DNA of 64,000 bases from Vitis vinifera (GCF_030704535.1 NC_081820.1:23060001-23124000), one strand, 5' to 3'; shown: positions 34,620 through 46,770, numbered from the stretch's first letter. Notes: generated by a model not told the origin, from the letters alone. Translations and numbers: made by a program.

Positions 34620-35545
34620 TTATACTTTTTGGATAATTTTTGTCTGCCTATACGGTTTTGGGAAGCAGACTTGCAAGTAGAGAATGAATAGAAGTCTCTT
34701 TGAGATACGATTCTCTGCTATATTAAGGCATGCTCTGCAAGCCAAATCGCTTAGCAAATCCTCCTGAGCCGGCCAAGATCTTGGTGAAGTAGGCCTTGTG
34801 TTTTGACCGAGGAAAACGATAAAACAAGGGCTTTGAATCATGTTCAGAGGCCCCGCTTTGTGTATAACGGGCCCGTCATCCTTGGATGGCCAGGGCTAGA
34901 AAGGTTTGAGGAATGAAAGCTTGAAAATTTTCAGAAGTTTGTTCTGTCATCTATGATGCCTGTTGATTAATGTAGTGAATTCTATAGGAAGAAATTCGAC
35001 CCTATTTCTAATAACGCGAAGCTTCATTATTCGGAAGAGATAGCAAGTCGTTATGCGGATGAGCAGTTTTCAGAGATGTTGCTAATCGATGCCGCTTTTT
35101 GATCGAAGCGATTTACTGCATTGTTAGTAACACTGAGAGTAGTCTGCCTCTTTCATCTGTTCTCATCTGTTCTACTGTGGATTTGTGCGAGAGATTTCTT
35201 TTTGCCGGAGAATAGGATACCTCTTTTGTTCTTAAGAATTTATTAGTATGAGGTTTGGTCCTTTTGAGAGGGAGGAGAAGAAGATTATAAATGAATTTCT
35301 ATCCGCCACCATGCCGAATCCGGGAAGCCAGTTTCTTTATCAGCACCATAGCTTGTCGGATGATCTCCGAAGCCAGCGTCACAAACCTTCTACTTCTCCT
35401 ACCAATCCCCCTAAAGTGGCCTTTTCTGCTAAACAACTACACGATCGAGGCATTAGATTTTGTGCTTTGAATCAGATGCCTTCCGGATCGAATTTGACAG
35501 CAGAACTGGCAACCTAAACCTGCCATATCTATCGATCGACGAATT
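34620..35545 (+). pseudogene. DUF247-family gene, 5' part (broken)
   Basis: Recognisable DUF247 landmarks appear in order but in shifting frames: an IGPYH-like YNGPVILGWPGLERFEE near 34855; HYSEEIASRYADEQFSEMLLIDAAF near 35025-35100, equivalent to the conserved FxEMxLxDGCF; the hallmark ENRIPLLFL near 35210; then AFSAKQLHDRGIRF near 35420, equivalent to SATELxEAGVxF; and LPYLSIDEF at 35523-35545. In-frame stops (near 34905 and after IDAAF at 35100) and frameshifts break it several times. The copia element enters directly after codons for the LxIDE motif. DUF247 proteins are plant-specific and mostly of unknown role; some govern self-incompatibility in grasses. Confidence 0.8.
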
Positions 35546-35883
35546 TGTTGGAAATCAAGCCAGCATCCTCTGTTTACTTCCCTAATTAGTGTAATGTACA
35601 ACCTTTATTATAATTGATTTAGGAGTAATTCTAGCAAGGTAGTTTATTCACTTTCCATGTAAGAGTAGTTTATTCACTTTCCATGTAAGAGTAGTTTATT
35701 TACTTCCCATGTAAGAGTTTATTCACTTTCCATGTAAGGGAAATTCCATTCCGGAATTGTCTCATATCCGTAGGCTCTTTATTTATGCTTTCATTCATTG
35801 TAAAGGAAGGTATCACAGAATGAATTGAGGTGTTCCTCCATATTTTGTCTTCAAATTCTTCATATTTTTCTTCAAATTCTTCA
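35546..35883 (+). repeat. 5' LTR of the copia element, with internal 26-bp tandem repeats
   Basis: 338 bp. The motif TAGTTTATTCACTTTCCATG recurs about four times at 26-bp spacing (35640-35740). Here the third copy has substitutions and the fourth has lost a few bases. Confidence 0.9.
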
Positions 35884-35895
35884 TGGTATCAGAGC
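35884..35895 (+). other. Primer binding site of the copia element
   Basis: TGGTATCAGAGC directly adjoining the 5' LTR; initiator Met-tRNA type. Confidence 0.95.
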
Positions 35896-35966
35896 AGGTT
35901 TAATCCTGTCTCATCGTCTTCATCTTTAGTCAGTTTTTTTTTAACTCAATTCTATTCTTCTAATTT

Positions 35967-36840
35967 ATGCCTAAATATAGTCCAGCCTTTGGAATGGCTA
36001 CCAACTCATCATCCTCTACTTCTGATATCATCATCTCATCGTCTTCATCCTCTCATCAGATGGAAACCTCTCATCTTCCAATCACAGCCCATAAACTGAA
36101 TGGGCAAAATTATTTGCAATGGTCTCAGTCCATATTAATGTTTATACGGGGAAAGGAGAAAGATGACTACATCACCGGAGCTTCGGCGGCACCAGAAACC
36201 ACAACATCAACCTACAAAAAGTGGATAGCAAAAAATAATATGGTCATGTCCTGGCTAGTCAACTCTATGACTGCTGACATTGGTGAAAATTTTTGTCATT
36301 TGATACTGCCAAAGAAATATGGGACATTGCAAAAGAAACTTTCTTAGACAAGGAAAACACATCTGAAATCATCCAGATTGAAGGCATCCTCCACGATTTG
36401 TGTCAAGGAAACCTTACGGTAACTGAATATTTCAATACTCTTACTCGTCTATGGCGTCAACTTGATACGTTTGAGGTTCATAACTGGAATTGTGTTACAG
36501 ATGGTTTTTTGTATAAAAAGATTGTCGAAGGGAAACGTGTGTTTAAATTTTTGTTAGGTTTGAACAAAAATCTTGATGAAATCAGAGGAAGAATCATGGG
36601 AGTAAAACCCCTACCTAGCCTCAGAGAGGCATTCTCTGAAGTCCGTCGCGAAGAAAGTCGGAAAAATCTCATGATGGGATCCCATCGACAACTGAATATG
36701 GCAGAAAGCTCGCTCTTAAGACTCAATTCGCTCTTTTTGACAACCGTAAAAAAATTAAAGGAGGTAACCCTTCGTGTGATCATTGCAGAAAGTCGGGACA
36801 CTCAAGAGAAACTTGCTGGAAGATTCATGGAAAGCCAGTA
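35967..36840 (+). pseudogene. Copia gag (broken)
   Basis: Two overlapping frames: 35967-36347 (LNGQNYLQWSQSILMFIRGK and the conserved W-rich UBN2-type gag start) and 36293-36841 (AKEIWDIAKETF to KFLLGLNKNLDEIRGRI). A further shift precedes the zinc knuckle CDHCRKSGHSRETC at 36774-36815, which is in frame with pol. At least two frameshifts therefore separate parts of one ancestral gag. Confidence 0.85.
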
Positions 36841-39800
36841 GATTGGAAGCCACGTCAACCACTTGAGAAAGAAGGACGAGGCAATCATGTGGCTACCGAT
36901 GAACAATCGCCACAACTTGAAGCTAGCCCTTTTAATAAGGAGCAAATGGAGATGCTTCAGAAACTATTGTCTCCTCTTTTGTCAGTACAGTCACAAACTG
37001 GCTCATCTTCCAACCAGGTCATTGGTTCCGGAACCTTGGCTCACAAAGGTAATTTTTTGAGTGCCCTCACTGCTGGTAAGAAACGTAAAAAACCTTGGAT
37101 AGTGGACTCAAGAGCATCTGATCATATGACGGGAGATGCGACAATTTTTGATACATATAGCTCATGTCCAAAAAATTTAACAGTCCGAATAGCAGATGGT
37201 TCACTATCAATGGTTGCCGGAACAGGTTCAGTTGTGCTATCAAGGGATCTTACTCTCAACTCTGTTCTCCTTGTTCCTAACTTGGACTGTAATCTATTGT
37301 CAATTAGTAAACTCACTAAGGAAAAGAGGTGTATTACTAATTTTTCCTCCACTCACTGTGAATTTCAGGATTTGGATTCGGGGAAGACGATTGGCAATGC
37401 TGAGGAATGCTCTGGACTCTACATCCTTAAGGAGCGCCACGATCCACAAGAACAACCTCAAATGATAGTTGGTAGTAATTCTTTTTCCGTTTCATGTCAA
37501 AATAACGATAGTGCAATTAGGTTGTGGCACTATCGCTTAGGTCATCCAAATGTTATGTATCTCAAACATTTATTTCCTTCATTATTTAATAAAAATCCAA
37601 AATCCTTTGAGTGTGAAATCTGTCAATTATCAAAGCAAGTCCGGTCTCATTTTCCCATTCAACCTTATAAAGAGTCTAGTCCATTCTCAATGATTCATAG
37701 CGATATCTGGGGTCCGTCAAGAATAAAAAATGTAACTGGTACTAGGTGGTTTGTCTCATTCATAGATGATCACACTAGATTAACTTGGGTATTCCTCATG
37801 AAAGAAAAATCTGAAACGAGTCAAATTTTCAAAAATTTTAAAAATATGATTCAGACCCAATTCCAGTCAAAAATACAAATTCTAAAGTCTGATAATGCTA
37901 GGGATTATTTCAACTCCATTCTAGGAGAATTTCTAGCACAAGAAGGGATAGTTCACTTAAGTTCATGTGTTGATACCCCACAACAAAACGGAATCGCTGA
38001 AAGGAAAAATAGGCATTTGTTAGAGGTGGCTAGATCACTAATGTTCTCCATGAATGTTCCAAAATTATTCTGGGGGCAAGCTGTCCTTACGGCAGCCTAC
38101 CTCATCAATAGGATGCCGTCTAGGGTACTAAAATTCCAAACACCTTGTCAAACACTCCTAAAATCCTTTCCGACTACTCGTCTCATCTCCACCGTCCCAC
38201 CCAAAATTTTCGGGTGCTCTGTCTTTGTTCATATCAATCAACAACATAGAAGTAAACTTGATCCTAGGTCACTCAAGTGCATCTTTCTTGGGTATTCTTC
38301 AAATCAAAAAAGGTATAAGTGTTACTCTCCGGTCACAAGAAAATTCTACAATTCAATGGATGTCACCTTTTTTTAAACCCAGCCTTACTATCCCAAAAAC
38401 AATATTCAGGGGGAGAATTCAACTCAGGAATATCAATTTTGGGATTTTGGGATCTTGAGTCATTCAGTGAGTCACCCATCACCACTGAAAATCACATTCC
38501 TCCAGAGTCATTTAATCAACCCGAGTCCATTGTTGACTTGTGGGATAAAGAGCACATCTAAGAGGAAACGGAGGAAAGAGCACTTTCTCAACAAACCCAT
38601 GAGGCAGAACCGGGTCCTAATCCAAGCAAACTTCCAGGTAACAACACTCCTGATGGTACTGTTGATTCCGAGTTAGAAAATGATATTCTTAATATGCCCA
38701 TAGCTTGGAGGAAAGGAGTTAGATCATGCACTCAGCATCCCATTGGAAATTTTATTTCTTATGATAAGCTATCACCTACGTTTCGTGCATTCACTTCTAG
38801 CATCACAGAGATACAAGTTCCTCGGAATATTCAAGAAGCTTTCAAGTATCCTAAGTGGAAGGTGGCAGTCGATGAAGAAGTTCGGGCGCTAGAAAAGAAT
38901 GGTACGTGGGAAATTACTGACCTCCCAAGAGGTAAGAAACCAGTTGGGTGTAAGTGGATTTTCACAGTAAAGTACAAGGCAGATGGTAATGTGGACAGGT
39001 ATAAGGCTCGGTTGGTCGCCAAAGGATTCACCCAATCCTATGGCATTGACTATCAAGAAACTTTTGCTCCAGTTGCCAAGCTCAATACTGTTCGTGTACT
39101 TTTATCCTTGGCAGCTAATCTCGATTGGTCGCTTCACCAACTTGATGTGAAGAATGTCTTCCTCAATGGTGACTTAGAGGAAGAAGTTTACATGGACATT
39201 CCTGCTGGACTTGAGACGACATCAAATTTCAACAAGGTTTGCAGACTCCGAAAATCCTTATATGGTCTCAAACAATCTCCCAGGGCCTGGTTTGAACGGT
39301 TCACTAAGGTAGTGAAAGGGTATGGATTCGTTCAATGTCAATCCGATCACACATTATTTGTGAAACACTTCCCAGAAGGGAAACTGGCAATTATCATTGT
39401 ATATGTGGACGACATAATTTTGACAGGTGATCATGAAGAGAAAATTGACTTACTTAAAAAATTACTGACAAAGGAATTTGAGATCAAGGATCTTGGAAAC
39501 CTCAAGTACTTTCTCGGAATGGAGATTGCTAGGTCAAAGAAAGGTATAGCAGTCTCATAACGCAAATACATTCTGGACTTATTGAATGAAACAGGAATGC
39601 TAGGATGCAAGCCGGCAGAAACACCTATGGATACAACTGTCAAATTGGAAGAAAGTGATGGAAGTGCGTCAGTTGATAAAGGAAGATATCAACGTCTTGT
39701 GGGGAAACTCATCTATCTTTCTCATACAAGGCCAGACATCGGCTTCTCCGTTAGTGTGGTAAGTCAATTCATGAATAATCCAACCGAAAAACACATGACT

Positions 39801-40358
39801 ACTGTGATCAGAATATTGAGATACCTCAAGATGACACTGGGAAAGGGTCTCTTCTTTCAAAGAGCAACAAAGAAAGAGATTGAGATTTTTTCAGATGCAG
39901 ATTGGGCAGGTTCAGTGACTGATCGGAGATCAACTTCAGGCTATTGTTCATTTGTCTGGGGGAACTTGGTTACATGGCGAAGCAAGAAATAGTCAGTGGT
40001 AGCCCGTAGCAGTGTTGAGGCAGAATTTCGTGCTATGGCACAAGGTATCTGCGAGGGAATCTGGTTGAACAGGCTGTTAGAAGAATTACGGGTTCCATTG
40101 AAGCATCCCATGGTGTTATACTGCGACAATCAAGCTACCATCAGTATCGCTAAGAATCCTGTTCATCATGATCGAACTAAGCACGTGGAGATAGATCGAC
40201 ACTTTATCAAGGAAAAGATTGAAGAAGGAGTTTTCAAAGTCAGCTACACTCCGACAAACTGTCAAACGACTGACATTCTCACAAAAGCTTTTGCTCGAGT
40301 TAACTTCGAAGATCTGACAGAAAAACTTGGAATGATCAACATCTACAACGCGGCTTGA
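36816..40358 (+). pseudogene. Copia pol: protease, integrase, reverse transcriptase, RNase H (broken)
   Basis: 36816-38376 carries protease (VDSRASDHM, where the usual active-site DSGA reads DSRA), the GAG-pre-integrase motif (LWHYRLGHPN, CEICQLSK) and the integrase core (IHSDIWGPS, LKSDNARDYF, PQQNGIAERKN). After breaks at about 38374-38690, 38694-39560 carries reverse transcriptase (HQLDVKNVFLNGDLEEEVYM, LYGLKQSPRAWF, IVYVDDIILTG, intact YVDD). A stop at 39558-39560 and another at 39990-39992 interrupt the RT end and RNase H (FSDADWAGSVTDRRSTSGY, ARSSVEAEF, CDNQATISI, HVEIDRHFI). The altered protease glycine and several stops make it inactive. Confidence 0.88.
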
Positions 40359-40365
40359 GGGGGAG

Positions 40366-40703
40366 TGTTGGAAATCAAGCCAGCATCCTCTGTTTACTTC
40401 CCTAATTAGTGTAATGTACAACCTTTATTATAATTGAGTTAGGAGTAATTCTAGCAAGGTAGTTTATTCACTTTCCATGTAAGAGTAGTTTATTCACTTT
40501 CCATGTAAGAGTAGTTTATTCACTTTCCATGTAAGAGTAGTTTATTCACTTTCCATGTAAGGGAAATTCCATTCCGGAATTGTCTCATATCCGTAGGCTA
40601 TTTATTTATGCTTTCATTTGTAAAGGAAGGTATCACAGAATGAATTGAGGTGTTCCTCCATATTTTGTCTTCAAATTCTTCATATTTTTCTTCAAATTCT
40701 TCA
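40366..40703 (+). repeat. 3' LTR of the copia element
   Basis: 338 bp. Four regular copies of the 26-bp motif TAGTTTATTCACTTTCCATG, more uniform than in the 5' LTR. Confidence 0.93.
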
Positions 40704-40708
40704 GAATT

Positions 40709-41363
40709 ATCTGAAAGAAGCTAGTTAGATGTAGCTGCCTCTCAAGCTGCCAAACCTGACGATGACCCTGGGAAGATGCAGGTGTCCGCGTATCTATATT
40801 TGCTTAAATGTTTGGTTCAAGATTCTGAAAGCGTTGATGTGCTAAGCCCGCATGTGATTCGTTCCTTTATAGACGAGGAATGCCTTGTCAAGATGTTTGA
40901 GCGGATTTGTATAGATTTACATCCTAACTTTCAGATTCATGTCCGTCTTCTAAGCGAGCTCGAAGCTTTTCCTTCGGATTTCAGGGCATCAGTTACGTGT
41001 TGGCTTCGAAAACCCTCTATAAGCCGCCATGTCAACCGCGCAAGTTCCTTGTTGCGCTTCCTAGGCAGCTGGGCAGGGTCGGTGTTAAACTTACTCCTGT
41101 ACATATTCTGCGTGGCCTTTATGTTGGGCCTTTTGTTCCTCGGCACCTACGCTGTTGCCAAACATGCCATTATACTCCTACGTGCTATGAAGCCTCTTAA
41201 TGGACTAGATTTTGCCCTCATGATAATCATCATTACCGCTCTATGCATTGTACCAAATTCAGGATCTATTTATGTTGCAGAAGGCCTTGGTAAAAGGCTT
41301 GAATTTCTGAGAACTTGCAATAGTAACATGAGTTTGTGCTTCTACAAGGAACAGGAGGAATAA
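40709..41363 (+). pseudogene. DUF247-family gene, 3' part (after the copia insertion)
   Basis: Continuation of the DUF247 pseudogene across the insertion. An in-frame stop follows soon after the junction (about 40722). From 40776 an open stretch runs to 41363: YLYLLKCLVQDSESVDVLSPHVI and RSFIDEECLVKMFERICIDL match the DUF247 YxxxMDxLIxxxxDVxxLxxxGII and LFNxLCxEV blocks. A long hydrophobic segment near the C-terminus (LLYIFCVAFMLGLLFLGTYAV) fits the usual DUF247 membrane anchor, although the tail beyond it is longer than usual. The last ~310 bp recur at 55669-55962. Confidence 0.75.
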
Positions 41364-42051
41364 GATTTTACTAGTGGCCAGCTTGCTTAAAAATGCTCTG
41401 TCCCAGTTGAGCTATGGACCCAACCACATTAGTTATCCTTGTATGTCCCATTTGCTCGATTAATTTGTTTACTTAATACTTTCTGAAAACCAAATATATT
41501 CGTAAAGTTTTTTCCTTCGAAAGATCATAAAAAAAAGATCAAACTTGAGTTTCTCCAAACTCCAAATGTTCTCTTTCTTTTCTTTTTCTTTTTTTAATAA
41601 ATTTGGGCGGGTTTTCGTTTTACAATCATGAATTTTTGTTTTCCAAATCCCTTATATTTGATTTGCTTCTATGACTTTCACTCTCATCATGTACATAATT
41701 GACCAAAAAAATAACACATTCTTCCAGCACAAAACAACTTCCAGATGAACTTCTTGCTCTTGGTTTTACTAAATTTCTACTATTTTGGACTAACATTCTG
41801 TGGCCATTTAGATTAAGATATGGTTGAAAAGAAGTAGGATTTTTCTACCACAAGCAAGTTGAGATTATAATAATAGCATGAACATAGCCATGCACATTGA
41901 ACCTATATAAGGGGTTGTTTTACCTACCCTTGTTAAATTCGTCACCTAAAGAAAAGAGAAGGAAAAAGTAACACCCACAGTACCATCAACACTTCTCATT
42001 TGTCTAGACTATAGGGGATTAAGACAAAATCTTCTACATGATTTAATTAAT
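41364..42051. other. Intergenic stretch
   Basis: 3' flank of the DUF247 pseudogene. No gene or element recognised. Mostly absent from the second duplication copy. Confidence 0.5.
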
Positions 42052-42672
42052 TTAACCTAACCCATTTGTTGAGGAGAGTCTTATGAAATCTTCCTTTGAA
42101 AATGACTTGTAAACCTTATTATGCTTGTCCCTCATCGGTCGACGATGAATTCTATTATCCAAAAGTGTATGCATGCTTTCTTTGTACCAATTTCTCTTGA
42201 TATATGACTTGTAAACCTTATTATGATTGTCTCTCATCGGTCGACGATGAATTCTATTATCCAAAAGTGTATATACAATTTCTTTGTACCAATTTCTCTT
42301 GATACATGACTTGTAAACCTTATTATGATTGTCCCTCATCGGTCGACGATGAATTCTATTATCCAAAAGTGTATACACGCTTTTTTTGTACCAATTTCTC
42401 TTAATACATGACTTGTAAACCTTATTATGATTGTTCCTCATCGGTCGACGATGAATTCTATTATCCAAAAGTGTATACACGGTTTCTTTGTACCAATTTC
42501 TCTTGATATATGACTTGTAAACCTTATTATGATTGTCCCTCATCGATCGACGATGGATTCCATTATCAAAAGTGTATATACCGTTTTTTTGTACCAATTT
42601 CTTTTGATACATTACTAATTCATTTGGTATAGATTTACTTCTTGTTAATAGATAGTAAGAGTATTGTCCCAA
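42052..42672 (-). repeat. Five 102-bp tandem repeats forming an open 206-codon frame
   Basis: Units start at 42103, 42205, 42307, 42409 and 42511, an exact 102-bp period (34 codons), so the minus-strand frame stays open through all of them and encodes repeats of the type [18 protein letters not shown] ... KRNWYKE ... YTLLD. Each unit carries CATCGGTCGACGATG, a near-palindrome. No known domain, signal peptide or hydrophobic span; the protein would be very basic. A 3n period can keep a frame open by chance, so I list it as a repeat that may or may not be coding. Absent from the second segmental copy. Confidence 0.8.
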
Positions 42673-43342
42673 TAAATAATTTTTCTATAGAATTTATTAA
42701 TATTTAAACTTATTAAAAGATGTTATTTATTTTTTAATTTATTATAAAAATAATTTACTTTTAAACTTTGAGTGATATGTTTTTAACTTTTTATTTTACT
42801 TATTACTTATTTTTTAAAATATTTTTTTATTAAATAGTAAAAGCAAAGTATTTTAGCTTTTTCCTAATGCATAAGTAACTTATTTGTTGCGTGCTCTGTC
42901 ATGTCCTTACATCATTGCCACCACAATTATCAATATTCCACTAGCCACCACTCTCATTTCACTCGCACTACTTAACCAAATTTAATTTTAATGATATAAA
43001 ATAAAATTAATTTTTTCAAAGATGATAATGATAAATTATTTATTATAAAAATTTCTATTATTTTAATATTTTTATAAATATGTTAAATTACCTTTTTCTT
43101 GGGTGGTCGAAGATCAAATGGACCTGCATTGATTTGGTATTTGTTGACGAGAAGGTCTACATAAATCCTCCGATAGAGGTTGCGCACATAACACAGAGTG
43201 GAAGGAGGAAGAAAAGAAAGGAAAAGAAAAAAGAAGTAAAAGGATTTAAAGCAATCTCAAACAAACCCTTGAAGAAGCTCATCTTGCAAAGGCGAGTGCA
43301 TCAGAACAATCAACATAAACATCGAGACGAGGGAAATGAAAA
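42673..43342. other. AT-rich spacer and 3' flank of SRC2-like gene 1
   Basis: Non-coding. From about 43031 on it aligns with 56041 onwards in the second copy. The 3' untranslated region of the minus-strand gene is likely to lie near 43200-43342. Confidence 0.5.
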
Positions 43343-44149
43343 TCAGTCCTCTTCCTCATCTTCAATCCTCTCTTCCACGTCTTCAGCGATGTTGTCCTCC
43401 AAAGCATCCACGCCCTCAGCTATTGCTAGTCCGCCCAATACTCCGGCGACCGCACCCACAGCCAATCCCGTCCCCATCCCCATGCCAGACTTCTTCTTCT
43501 TCTCCTCCACCACCACTGTCTGCCCGTACGACCCTTGACCGTATCCGTAAGTTGGTTCCTGATACCCATACGCCGGCTGCCCGTACGGGGAGTGGCCGTA
43601 GGGGGCGGCATTGGAGTAGTAAGGATCAGGTGGAGGTGCGCCGTAGGCCGGCGGATCGGCGTAGGCTGCTCCTCTGGTTCCCGGCGGCGGCGGCACGCCG
43701 TAAGGTGCTGTGTAGTAGGGCTCCGGCGCACGGTGACGCAAATCCCTCACGGAGACCTCGACATCGACCTTGCCCTGAGGGCGCCCGGAGGGACGGCGGA
43801 GCTCGAGAGTGCGGAAGGCCTCGACGCCGAAGCCGACGTCGTCGACGACGTCGCGGAGGAAGAGGCGAGCGGAGCCTACCATAGGCTTGGTGTCGTCTTC
43901 GTCATCGGATTTGACGTGGACGATGTCGAGGTAGAGGGCGGAATCATCGATGGAGGAGGGCACTGGAATGTGGAGAGTCTCGTTCCAGGAAGGAAAGGTG
44001 TCGCCGTCATGGTCGACTTTGGTGGAGCACTTAGCGTTAGGTTCCACCCAAACCACGGCGTATGGCTTCAGAGAGCCGTGGCACCAGTTCACGTTCTTCA
44101 GATCTTTGGCGGAGGAGATCTTGAGCTTGAGCTCGAAGCGAGGGGCCAT
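43343..44149 (-). CDS. SRC2-like C2-domain protein, copy 1
   Basis: Single exon, 268 residues. I start at [11 protein letters not shown] (44149) because it begins the C2 fold directly; an in-frame Met 22 codons upstream (44215) lies in what is probably leader, close to a TATA-like GAATAAATACC at about 44222-44232 on the minus strand. The C2 domain spans about residues 1-130 ([45 protein letters not shown]). A Tyr/Pro/Gly-rich central part follows ([27 protein letters not shown]), then a short glycine-rich hydrophobic segment ([21 protein letters not shown]) and an acidic tail ([10 protein letters not shown]). This is the layout of soybean SRC2 and relatives: cold-responsive, membrane-trafficked C2 proteins. 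Calcium binding cannot be judged securely. A close paralogue is at 56356. Confidence 0.92.
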   Translation of the reverse strand: MAPRFELKLKISSAKDLKNVNWCHGSLKPYAVVWVEPNAKCSTKVDHDGDTFPSWNETLHIPVPSSIDDSALYLDIVHVKSDDEDDTKPMVGSARLFLRDVVDDVGFGVEAFRTLELRRPSGRPQGKVDVEVSVRDLRHRAPEPYYTAPYGVPPPPGTRGAAYADPPAYGAPPPDPYYSNAAPYGHSPYGQPAYGYQEPTYGYGQGSYGQTVVVEEKKKKSGMGMGTGLAVGAVAGVLGGLAIAEGVDALEDNIAEDVEERIEDEEED

Positions 44150-44215
44150 CGGAGGAGAAATCTGGGAATTCCGGAGAAAAGAAAAATGCTCTTCACTGTC
44201 AAATGGCTGCCACAA

Positions 44216-46770
44216 TGGGGTGGGTATTTATTCAGAAAAATCTGCACTTTAATTGGTGAGAGAAACTCTTCAACTGTTCCTTTTTGATACCTACTTACCC
44301 AGTACCTTGTCAACTAGGGAAAAAACTTACGAGGAGTGTGGGGCCCATCAATTGACTAACACCCACACCTGGCGGTTTCTCACTCTAGTTTGGGTGCGGT
44401 TGGCCTGTGCCCACTGCCCACCGGTGTAACCGGAAAATGCCGGTGTGGGTGGTGGATGAGCTCATGTGAACGGGGAGGAGACCGGTTTGTCCCTGTCAGT
44501 AATATCTTCTAGAAAAAGGTCAATTAGCCACACCATTCCTACGCGGAGCGGACAAGGCGGCACATGGCCCGGCCCTTGTCCATCTTACATATTTTAAGCC
44601 CCTCAAAAGCTTAACGGGCACGCCAACCAATGTTCAGTATCAGATAGGCAACTTTAATAATAATAAAATATTTTTTTAAAACTAATAATAATAATAATAA
44701 ATTTATGATGGTCTTTAAATAATATTATTAATGTCCCCGGTCTTTAAATAACTTCATTATCAACGTGGTGGAGGAAAAGGGACTTAGAGTGAGTTTTAAC
44801 GCGTTTCTCCCTAAAATATTATAAATGACCTTTTTTTATAATTTTCTAAGGTGTTTTCTAATAAGTTTTGTCAAACTTCTCCTTTTTTTAAACCTTTTTT
44901 ATTGAAATTATTTTTTAAAGTAATTACCAAATAAACTCTTAATACAAAAATAATGTTTTTTTTTTTAAATATTTCCACATTTAATAAAATTATTTATAGT
45001 GCTTCGTGGATCATCATTTGTCATTCTCTAAAAAAAATATTAATATTGCGTGAAGATACATGTGAACGAGAGGGAATTGCTATAAATATATTCAGAGTCA
45101 TTTAACAGTGATTTTATAAAAGTGATTTTAGTTTAAGAAACATTTTTGATAAAAACTTTAGATGTTTGGTAAATTTTAAGAAATATTTTTAAAATTTTGA
45201 AAAATTATTTATAATATTGAAAAATCACTTGTACTATTTTTAGAAAAAACACTTCAATTACAAATACTTTAAATAGAAATATTATCAAATACACTATTAG
45301 GGAGGTTTTGGTACATGATAATGGAGTGAAAATGAATATTTTGTTTTTATTCTTATTTTTTGTTGGATAAAAATGAATTTGATGATTCAATTAATAATGT
45401 TTGGATGAACCTAAAAATTCAATATTAGAATGATTATTTGTTTCTATTCTAATGTTTGGTAATGATAGGAATGTGAATGAAAGAAATAAATCGATGATAA
45501 TACCTTTACACGTGGTTTCAAATAATTTTTTTTTATTTTCATTTTAAAGAATAAATTTTGAGAGTTTTTTTTTACTAAATAATAAAACTAAAAAATTATA
45601 ATAATCTTATTATTGGATGATGAGGAATTAGGGCATGATGAATGAAATTTAAGGGTAAAATAATAATTTTAAAATATTTTATATTTTCTTACCAAATGAA
45701 TGAATCTGTATACCACCCATTTTGCAATGAATAGAAATTTCACTTATAAGTGAGATTTGATTTTTGTAAGAATTATTTTTTATTCCATTCCCTACCTTCA
45801 TAAAACTTATCCAACCATGGGAATGAAGGAGATATCTATTCTCACTTCTCATTTACACTCCTTAAAACTATGAGTCTATTTGATAGTGTTTTTAGAAAAC
45901 ACTTTTAACTAAAAAGTGTTTTTAAAAAAATAAATAAATAAAGTGTCTGACAAAATTAAGAAAACATTTTTAAAAATTTTAAAAATAACTTGTAATATTG
46001 AAAAATCAATTATAATGTTTTCTTGAGAAAACATCATATGATTGATTCTTTTAAAAAAACTTTCAAAAAAAATACTTATACTAAAAATACTTCAAATAAA
46101 AATATCAAACAAATCTAAATTTATATTAAATTATATTTTAATAATGTGACAAGATTTTGATTTATTGATATGAATCAATTAATTAAAGTCCACCTTATTA
46201 CAACTTGCATGAAATATTACTTCAAGTGTGAATGCAAATCTTCATTAATTAAATTCAAGCCATTTAAAAAATGATTTATACAACAAACTCACATGGGACT
46301 TTGTGTTCAAATACAAATCTTTATTAATTAATTAAATTTAAGCCAATAAAAAAAAAAAAAAAAGAAGTGTCATATGATACTGCCAACTGATTAGGTAAAG
46401 CATTGGAATAAAATATTTTAAATTGTATTGAATAATGAACTCAGATTGAATGCTTTATTGACTTGTGATGTTGATGTCTCTTGTAGGAAACATGTGACCA
46501 ATATTTGTTAATTTGCCATTACGAGTTACCTCCACTCAAATCCTAATTGTTCAATTGCCTAAGTAGGGTTATTTTATTAAAAGGGTTGTTTAAAACCCAA
46601 TTTTAGAAATCTAACACTCTATCATGTTTTTTACCATATTTTGACTAAAATATTCTTTTTTTTTATTTATAAAAATAGTTAATTTTTTTTTTTTTGTAAA
46701 ATTATAAAGTGAAAGGAGAAGAAAATAGGAAAGAGAAATTAAAATGTATGAAGAGAATAAAATTGATTTT
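44216..46770. other. Promoter side of SRC2-like gene 1, then AT-rich spacer
   Basis: 44216-44600 is moderately GC-rich and holds the upstream region of the gene. 44600-46770 is AT-rich with no coding sequence recognised. The whole stretch is repeated at 57229-59779 with few differences. Confidence 0.55.

Larger units (their letters stand above)
35541..40708 (+). mobile_element. Ty1-copia retrotransposon inserted in the DUF247 gene
   Basis: Target duplication GAATT at 35541-35545 and 40704-40708. The 5' LTR 35546-35883 and 3' LTR 40366-40703 are each 338 bp, TGTTGGAAAT to ATTCTTCA. Primer site TGGTATCAGAGC 35884-35895; polypurine tract GAGGGGGAG 40357-40365. It has the gag, protease, integrase, RT, RNase H order of copia, with several frame breaks. 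Orientation is the same as the host pseudogene. Confidence 0.95.

Noticed and set aside
42052..42672. CRISPR array
   Set aside because: Regular 102-bp tandem units without unique spacers, in plant nuclear DNA. It is a minisatellite.
44150..44215. Start of the SRC2-like protein at the upstream Met (MWQPF)
   Set aside because: The extra 22 residues precede the C2 fold without matching the family, and the codon is only a few bases from the TATA-like sequence. It probably lies at or before the transcription start.
43336..44287. Long plus-strand reading frames across the SRC2-like gene (also 56436-57300), very Arg/Val-rich
   Set aside because: They are antisense shadows of a GC-rich C2-domain gene. 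The minus frame has a clear domain structure and codon usage; the plus frames have none.
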